Source: Cyanophora paradoxa (lineage: Eukaryota; Glaucocystophyceae; Cyanophorales; Cyanophoraceae). Taken from it: a stretch of DNA of 64,000 bases. The translations under genes and the position numbers were made by a program. This document shows positions 57,401 to 64,000 of this stretch, piece by piece. The stretch's first letter is position 1; each line of letters begins with the position of its first letter. Where the stretch lies: assembly GCA_004431415.1 (NCBI GenBank), contig QPMI01000535.1, positions 124,001-188,000 on the forward strand. Reading direction: 5' to 3'. Under the pieces are notes generated by a model, which worked only from the letters and a program-made list of their open reading frames with translations, was not told where the DNA came from and searched no databases.

Positions 57401-60244
57401 TCGTGATCGTCGCCCTGCGCTCGTCGTCAGGAACGACGCACGGCACGCCAGCGAGGGCCGAGAGCACGCACCTGTCGCTCCTTCGCGCCCGCGCCCTCCT
57501 CGAGCTCCTGCGGGGGGCGTCAGACGTGGACAACCGGGCGGGCGGCGGGGTCGGCCGTCGGCCGTCGGCGGCGGCGGCGCGGCGCACCACGTCGTCGGCC
57601 CCGTCGCCGAGGACGGCGTTGAGCGTGTCGGGGCGCACGCCGCCCGAGACGAGCTTGGCGAGGAACTTGGCCTTGAGCTCATCGACGGAGGCCGCCGTCT
57701 TCTCGCCCAGCGCCGCCGCCACCTTGCCCTTGAGCTCCGCGAAGCGCTGCTCGACGCGCCCCGCGAGGACGCCCGACACGGCCGCCTTGCCGAGCTTGTC
57801 GAGCGCGTCCAGGCCGGCCTTGCCGCCGGCCGAGAGCGCCTTGGCCACCTTGTCGCCGATGGCCTTGCCGAGGGCCGTCCGGAGAGCCTCCTTGGCGGTG
57901 AGGCCCTTGGCGCGGGCCTCCGAGGCCGCCCGGGCGAGCTTCGCCATCGTCGCCGGCTTCAGCTTGCCGCCCAGAGCCTTCACGACGGCATCGGCGACGG
58001 CCTTGCCCAGCGCCTTCTCCAGCGACGCCTTCGCGGCCGCCGCCTTGCCGCCGGCCGGGCCTGCCGCCGCCTTGGTCTCAGCCGCCACGGCCGCCTTGCC
58101 GAGCTTGTCGAGCGTGCGCAGGCCGACCTTGCCGTTGGCCGAGAGCGCCTTGGCCACCTTGTCGCCGATGGCCTTGCCGAGGGCCGCCCGGAGAGCCTCC
58201 TTGGCGGTGAGGCCCTTGGCGCGGGCCTCCGAGGCCGCCCGGGCGAGCTTCGCCATCGTCGCCGGCTTCAGCTTGCCGCCCAGAGCCTTCATGACGGCAT
58301 CGGCGACGGCCTTGCCCAGCGCCTTCTCCAGCGACGCCTTCGCGGCCTCCGCCGCCGCCTTGGTCTCAGCCGCGACGGCCGCCTTGCCGAGCTTGTCGAG
58401 CGTGCGCAGGCCGACCTTGCCGTTGGTCGAGAGCGCCTTGGCCACCTTGTCGCCGACCGCCTTGCCGAGGGCCGCCCGGAGAGCCTCCTTGGCGGTGAGG
58501 CCCTTGGCGCGGGCCTCCGAGGCCGCCCGGGCGAGCTTCGCCATCGTCGCCGGCTTCAGCTTGCCGCCCAGCGCCTTCACGACGGCATCGGCGACGGCCT
58601 TGCCCAGCGCCTTCTCCAGCGACGCCTTCGCGGCCGCCGCCTTGCCGCCGGCCGGGCCCGCCGCCGCCTTGGTCTCAGCAGCGATCTTCTTCGCCTCGCT
58701 CGCCGCGACGGCGATCTTCGCGACGCCCATCTTGACGAGGTCTTTGCCGAGCGCGCGGGCGAGCTTGTCGGCCCGCGCCTTGCCCAGCGCGGCCCGCACC
58801 GCCACCTTGACCGAAGTTCCCGCCTTCGTCGCCCCGGCCACCGCCTTGCTGAGCTTCGCGAGGATGGACGGGCCGAGCTTGCCACCCAGCGCCTTCGCGA
58901 CCTTGTCGCCCGCCGCCTTCCCGAGCGCCTTCTGCAGCGCCACGGTGGCGGCCGCCGCTTTGACGGCTTTGGCGGCTGCCTTGGCCGCAGCACCGGTGAC
59001 CGCCCCCTTGACAGCAGCTTTGGCCGCTGCCGCCTTGGCCGCTGCCGCCTTGACTGCTGCCGCCTTGGCCGCAGCCTTGGCAGCTGCTGCTTTGACTGCA
59101 GCTTGGTTTGCTGCCGCCTTGGCGACCGCTTTGGCGGCTTCGGCCTTCGCCGCAGCTTTGTTCGCCGCCGCCTTTGCCGCCGCCTTTGCCGCCGCCTTTG
59201 CCGCTGCTTTGGCTGCTGCTGCCTTGGCCGCAGCTCTGGCTTCCGCCGCCTTGGCCGCCGCCTTGGCGGCTGCCGCCTTTGCCGCAGCTTTGGCGGCGGC
59301 CGCCTTGGCTGAGGCGGCGAGGCCCATTATATCGTCGAAGTCTTCGTCGATGAAGTACTCGTTGTTCTGATCGATCGCAACGCGCGCATCAGCCGGCGAG
59401 CGCGGGCGGGGGCGCTGGCACCGAGGCGCCCCTCACCTCCAGCCCTTGGGGGGCGGGGAGCGCGAGCTTTTCCAGAGCAGCGGCGCTCGTGACGACAGCC
59501 TGCAGGTGCGGCAGGATCGCGTCAACTTCGCGAGGCAAGCCGGCGCCGAGCGGCCAAGCGGAGCCGAACGGAAGGACGGACCTTGGGGGCCGCCTTGACG
59601 ACCTTCGCGAGCAGCTTGCCCTTGCCGGCGCCGGCCTTGTTCTTCTCGCCGCCGAACAGGAACGAGCGGTCGGCCTTGCTCGCGAACTTGAGCTTGTCGG
59701 AGACCTTCGCCTTCTCCTGGCGGACGCGTCACCGGGTGGAGCGCGCCGGGGGGGCGATTCGAGAGCGGCGGGCACCTTGCTCAGCCCGCTCTTCAGCTTG
59801 GCCTTCTTGTCCTGCGGGCCGGGCCGGGCGGGGGGAGCCCGTGAGCCGCGGCGAGGCCTAAGCGCACGCTCGGGGGAGGTCGGGGCCGGTTGCGGCCGCG
59901 CACTCTCTCCTGGAGCGAGTGAATCGCATTCTTCAGCTTGTCGTAGGCGCTCTGCTTCGCCTTGGGTTTATCGCCTGCGAGCGCGGCGCGGCCGGGCGCG
60001 GCCGCAGCGCGTCGGCGAAGTCGGCGCGGCGCAGGGGCGGGGCGCGCGCGACGAGCGCCGCCGTACCCTTTGGCTGCGAGCCTTTCGGCTTCTGCGGAAG
60101 AGAGCCCGCAGCGCCCGCGCCTCCCGGCGACTGCGCATGCGCACGCGAGCGAACGTCAACGTCGAGGGCAGGAGCGGACTCGGCTGGCACCGAGCGGGCT
60201 GTGAGGCACACCGACTTGATCGGCTTCGCTATCCTGGCGCCCAT
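51413..60244 (-). CDS. Modular Lys/Ala-rich, LEA-like repeat protein, multi-exon
   Basis: Proposed start at 60244 (MGARIAKPIKS). Then short basic exons (DKPKAKQSAYDKLKNAIHSL near 59.93 kb; KVSDKLKFASKADRSFLFGG near 59.68 kb; VAIDQNNEYFIDEDFDDIMG near 59.36 kb), an AAAKAAAK-rich block (59.33-58.96 kb), and three copies of a roughly 100-residue Ala/Lys helix repeat (58.7-57.8 kb; LEKALGKAVADAVVKALGGK...). Then come SGPGIAIYRFINLLLDSGSQ and three near-identical units: EF-hand-like LELDGDGQ, KKPAKK-rich block, amphipathic VDGVKDTVQETVDGAK repeats (LEA-4-like 11-mers), Gly/Gln/Asn/Asp-rich linker and RPYSFVAE. A distinct final exon ends WADHHVPFH with TGA at 51413-51415. The joins YSFVAE/AAEEIED between units are in phase 0, so one giant protein is plausible. 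No family recognised; a desiccation/stress, extracellular-matrix or biomineral-associated role would be speculation. Confidence 0.65.
51578..57095 (-). repeat. Tandem array of three 1853-bp units
   Basis: CGCCGCCTGC anchors recur at 51581, 53434 and 55287, and the coding blocks at 52203, 54056 and 55909: exactly 1853 bp apart. Units are almost identical (scattered substitutions such as 51692/53532, 55562), which implies recent duplication or conversion. Unit edges fall in introns. The outer ends differ: a unique final exon on one side, and on the other a diverged EF-hand-like exon with STSELGLDGDGQ. Confidence 0.92.
57800..58690 (-). repeat. Three internal coding repeats of about 290-310 bp
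   Basis: GCCACCTTGTCGCCG recurs at 57844, 58153 and 58441. Each unit encodes KPATMAKLARAASEARAKGL, TAKEALR and GDKVAKALS. The middle unit lacks the PAGGK linker, which explains the shorter spacing. Confidence 0.85.
58960..59327 (-). repeat. Alanine/lysine-rich low-complexity coding block
   Basis: About 110 residues made of AAAKAAAK-type words, predicted to form a long single alpha helix. The codons are GCC/GCT/GCA mixed with AAG, so it is not a simple DNA microsatellite. Confidence 0.8.
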
Positions 60245-60811
60245 GTCAACTGCTCGCGGCTGGGACGGTCGTTGCAGCTGGAACGGTCGACGTCGCTGTA
60301 TCTGGAGTCCGGCGGTCCCTGGACGCTAGACAGGAGTCCGCGCCTCGTTGGAAGGGAGAGCTGCGACAAAACAGTGAGCGGACACGCCCGCGGTGTCGGG
60401 CACGACGCGCTCGTCGAGACGAACGAACCGGGTCACGCTACGGCGACGCTCCCGCGATCACAGCCCTTCTGCACGATGAAGCTGCACAAGCTTGGTCCAA
60501 TGCGCTGCACCCGCGGCGCCGCGGCGCCCCTGGTCGGCCGTGCGATGCGGCGGCCCACGTTCGTCGCACGCCGTCGGCCGGCTGGAACGGAGCCGCCCTA
60601 AAAGGTGCAAGAGCTGTCTTAGACTCTTAGAGTCGACGTGGGTGCAAAGGAGCGCCCGGAGAGTGACGCCGACTCGGCTTCACCAGCTGGTGCACCTCAG
60701 GGGGGAGGAATGGGGAGTACAGCATATTGTTGCTCTCGCAACCTGGAGCAAAATCTAGAGCGTTAGCGCGCGTCCCGGCTCTGGGAGAACACCCGTCCAG
60801 GCTGTACAGCG
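60245..60811. promoter_or_regulatory. Divergent upstream region between the modular repeat gene and the CatSper-like gene
   Basis: 567 bp separates the proposed start codons of the two head-to-head genes. A plus-strand open frame crosses it but has no recognisable content. No promoter element identified. Confidence 0.35.
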
Positions 60812-63800
60812 ATGGACAGGAAGCCGCGGGCTTCGCCCCGGGACCCCAACCCCAGCCGAACACCCCTCGTCCTGCCCATACGGCCCCAGCGAAGCCCGCG
60901 CAACCCCAGCCCTCGCCCGGGTGCAGATGCAGTGTCGCCTAGGAGACCGTCAGAGTCTAGGCTCCCGCAGAGCGTTGAGCCGACCAGCCCGACCGGCGGG
61001 TTCTTCTCTCGCGCCGGAAAGAAGATCAGCTCATGGCTTGGCAACAAGGATGAGAAGGGCGCCAGCAAGGGCGGGCCAGGCACAGCTGTCGCGCTAGTGC
61101 CAGTGCCAGTACAGGGGCCGCACCCCGCCGATCGTAAGCTGGATGTTGCAGAAATGCAGCCTCTCGGGCTGACAATGCCAACCTTCTCGGTCCGCTGAGC
61201 GCCGGTGAAGCGCGCCCAACGCTAGCTAAACTTTCAATTGCGTAGGACATGATCCTGGCGAAACACAACAAGATCCAGCCGCTGCCCGCTGAAAGCAAGC
61301 TCGTGGACATAGAATCACAAGGATTGTCAAAGCCGACAGTGAGCCTCCCCTCTGTTGCGCTCCACGGCGGCTCTGATCGGGTTGCTTTCTTGCAGGAGGG
61401 CACCTATGCCGCGCCTACCATAGCGATCCACGGCCCAGCAAATGGAACAGCGGGCGGTGCGAGAGTCACTCCGATCGCTGTGGCGCACGGCTGAGCCTTC
61501 CCGCAGGCACAGAGCTTACGTCCATATTCGGCGTGGCGCCGCCCCCTTCTGTGTACTCGGCAGCGACCAAGGCGGTTTCAACGAAGGGAGAGATCCTCCA
61601 GCAGCAGGTCTACCGCGACCTCTCGAGCCGCGCCTTTGTTTTCCGGTCTGCGGTTGTCCCCGTCCGCACTGCAGCTCCGCCGCTGACGGCGGCGGCGCAG
61701 GGAGAAGATCATTGAGGAGTTCCGCCTGAAGGACGAGATCCTGGAGGAGAACAGCGAGAACGCGCCGCAATACTCCTCCACGGAGGTCGTCCGCGGTCCG
61801 CCGCCGCCGCCACCGCCGCGCGCGCCGCCGCTGCGCCGGCGCCGACGCGCGCGGCAGACGAGAAGCTGATGACGAAGGTGCTGTTCGAGAAGCCGACGCA
61901 GCTCGTCCGCTTCAAGATCTTCAAGCGCTCTGCGGAGAACAAGGTCCGCCCCGCCGCTGGCCGGTGCCGCCGCGTGCCCGCGAGCCACCGCACCCACGTG
62001 CCTGGTGCCGCAGGACCAGAAGATCGACCGGCGCCTCATCCGCGTGCGCAACATCAACACGGTGCGCGTTCTCGTGTCGATTTCCGCGACCCTTGTTTCG
62101 TGTTGGGCTCCTTCGACGCGACCGGCAGGTCCCCTTGGGCGTGTGGGCCGCTTGGGTCGTCGACTCCAAGTTCTTCAACATCCTCGTCAAGTGCGCTTCG
62201 TGAACGTAGTTTTGCCTCGCCCGTTCGATGCAGTTTCCTTTACGTCCCTTATCTTCCTCACCGCTTTCTTCTCCTCGGCCTCCAGTGCCGCCATCATTCT
62301 GAACTGCGTGATGATGGGGATCCAAAGCGAGCTGAAGGTCCGCCTTTGCAGCAGCGGTTGCTCACGCGGCCAGCAGTCTTGCCCAGCGGCTGCTCACGCG
62401 CGGGCGCCGCAGGACGAGGACTACATGGCGGTGCGCGTGCTCAGCATGGTCGACTACCACCTCCTCATCCTCTTCGCCATCGAAATCTTCCTCAAGGCCC
62501 GCCCCCACCCCGCCCCGCCCGCCGCGCGCCGCCCAGCCGACGCTCCCTGGCTCCTCGCAGTGGATCGACAACTTCGAGAAGTTCTGGCAGAGCGGCTGGA
62601 ACATCTTCGTGCGCGCCTCGCCGCCGCCTTCACGCCGCCGCCGCCGCCGCCGCGCGCCTGACGGCGGTCGCAGGACTTCCTCGTGACGTTCCTCTCCATC
62701 ATACCCGAGATCATCGTCGCCGCCTCCGGCCCCAGTGCGCCCCGCGCGCGCGCCCCGCAGGCGTTGCGCGTCTGTTGCGGTTGACCGCGCCGCAGCGCGC
62801 GCCGGCGACAAGAACGTCATCACCATCGTCGCGCGGCAGGCTCGCACGCCCGCCCCATCTTCCAAGGTGTGGGCAGCTGACGGCCGCGCAGATCCGGACC
62901 TTCCGAGTCTTCCGAACGTTCAAGGTCGTCACGCGGTTCCGGAACCTAAAGATCATCGTCAGAACGGTCCTCGACGCCTTCGGGGTACGTGACTCTCTGC
63001 GCGGCCCGAGTGTACCCCTCGCTTCGCCGACGTACCCCGCAGCAATTCGGGTACATCGCGCTGCTGATGATGCTGCTCTTCTACCTCTACGCGGTACCCC
63101 TCTTTGTCTCGTCCTCGCCCATACCCCTCCGACGCCGCGGTTCCCCCGCAGGTCTTCGGCGTGGCGTCCTTCTCGTCCTACTCGGAGTCGAACATCCCGG
63201 GGCTGAACTACCAGCACAAGTTCTCGTGCGCCGGGCCCGCCGTCTCTTCCGAGCGGACGGGCACCGGATGACGGGACCGGCAGCGATTTCGGGGCGGCAA
63301 TGTTGACGCTGTTCCAAATGCTTACCCTCGACCAGTGGTACAAGTGCGCGTTCTGTGTGCCCAGCTTTACGCCGATCGCCGCTGAGAACGCGGTGCGGTG
63401 GCCAGGATGTGCATGGAGATATCGAAGTACACTGTGGCGCCGATCACGATCGTCTACTTCATGACGTGGGTGTGGATCGGCGCGTTCATTTTCCGCAACA
63501 TCTTCATCGGTGTCATGGGTCCGCGCCGCCCCCGCCCGGCTGCGCCCGCGAGCGATCGCCGACGGGAGCGCAGTGCGGAACTTCCGGGCGATCAGCGCGG
63601 AGCTGGCGAAGCAGGCGAAGGACGAGGCGAAGAAGCGCAAGCTCGAGCGGATGCTGAAGAAGCTCAACCAGCGCTTCAGGAACCGCGACGGGGCGACGGC
63701 GCCGGGCGAGGGCCCGGCGCTCTCGGCGAACCTGCTCGAGGCGCTGAACAAGGGCGGGGACGCCGGGAGCCAGGCGGAGAGCCAGGTCGGCAGCCAGGCG

Positions 63801-64000
63801 GGGAGCCAGCGGCAGGCCGACGACGACGCGCCGGCCAGCGTCTCCGACGAGGCCAGCCGCCCCGCCGTTCTCGTGGCCGCGGCGGGGGCTGACCGGCGCT
63901 GGGGCGGGCGTGCGCAGGGCGGGAAGAAGCAGAAGCCGGAGTCGAAGAAGGGGGTCGGCTTCGCGGCGGCCGACGAGGTGGACGAGCCCCGCGCGAAGCT
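60812..64000 (+). CDS. CatSper-like one-domain voltage-gated cation channel subunit (3' end outside window), multi-exon
   Basis: CatSper pore subunits form the alkalinisation-activated calcium channel of flagella. ATG 60812 opens a Pro/Arg/Ser-rich cytoplasmic N-terminus, followed by KIIEEFRLKDEILEE and FEKPTQLVRFKIFKR. The channel follows: S1 FTSLIFLTAFFSSASSAAII (62.24 kb), S2 MVDYHLLILFAIEIFLK (62.45 kb), WIDNFEKFWQSGWN then S3 FLVTFLSIIPEIIVAA, S4 RTFRVFRTFKVVTRFRNLKI (basic residues every third position, 62.9 kb), S5 YIALLMMLLFYLYAVFGVAS, pore helix and filter AMLTLFQMLTLDQWYK (Asp in the TxDxW signature, 63.33 kb), S6 TIVYFMTWVWIGAFIFRNIFIG and a coiled-coil-like tail AELAKQAKDEAKKRKLERML. 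There is a single six-helix domain, as expected for CatSper. Which paralogue (1-4) was not resolved. Introns include GC-AG (62497-62560) and GT-AG types. Confidence 0.87.

Noticed and set aside
57354-59327. Histone H1 or antifreeze identity for the Ala/Lys-rich protein
   Set aside because: Composition resembles H1 tails and Ala-rich helices, but there is no globular winged-helix domain, and the 11-residue ice-binding periodicity is absent.
57297-59370. Plus-strand frames of more than 660 codons opposite the Ala/Lys-rich block
   Set aside because: Mirror images of the repetitive minus-strand frame. The minus frame gives coherent helix repeats, and its upstream exons (e.g. near 59.36, 59.68 and 59.93 kb) connect to it.

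Overview
The window is nuclear DNA of a GC-rich unicellular eukaryote. The genes are broken into many short exons with small introns (about 50-100 bp), there are no operons, and the content includes a DNA polymerase zeta catalytic subunit, a CatSper-type flagellar calcium channel subunit, receptor-like cysteine-rich repeats and a poly(A)-tailed non-LTR-type insertion. A flagellated microalga, for example a haptophyte-like lineage, would fit, but the sequence alone does not fix the taxon. Long open frames opposite the GC-rich genes are mostly shadows. Gene models here were assembled by eye from protein similarity, splice signals and reading phase, so exon edges are approximate unless stated.

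Layout. (1) 1-5919, plus strand: 3' part of a large multi-pass membrane protein with an extracellular region resembling REJ/PKD-type beta-sandwich repeats. Three of its introns carry tiny insertions bounded by 14-15 bp direct repeats. (2) 5920-7497: AT-richer space between convergent genes. (3) 7498 to about 29425, minus strand: a giant receptor-like gene with an N-terminal membrane segment, an unrecognised ectodomain, cysteine-rich segments, a long run of ephrin-receptor-like (GCC2/GCC3) modules including a 4 x 1075 bp tandem array, a C-terminal membrane region and a Ser-rich tail. A 4.6-kb non-LTR-type element (21729-26351) with an A8 tail and a perfect 17-bp target-site duplication sits inside one of its exons. 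(4) about 29.4-32.1 kb: repeat-rich space with two terminal-inverted-repeat elements. (5) 32128-47255, minus strand: REV3. (6) about 47.46-48.56 kb, plus strand: ankyrin-repeat gene, head to head with REV3. (7) 48.56-51.41 kb: no secure gene, small tandem repeats. (8) 51413-60244, minus strand: a modular Lys/Ala-rich, LEA-like repeat protein containing three near-identical 1853-bp tandem units. (9) 60812-64000, plus strand: CatSper-like one-domain voltage-gated channel, running off the window.

The most notable observations are: the retroelement insertion whose removal exactly restores the cysteine-rich reading frame; frequent GC-AG introns with C-rich donors (GCCCGCC, GCGCCC) in REV3 and other genes, one of them splitting the catalytic YGDTDS motif; mini-insertions in introns with target-site duplications, one of which duplicates the splice donor itself; and the modular triplicated repeat protein, which I cannot assign to a known family.
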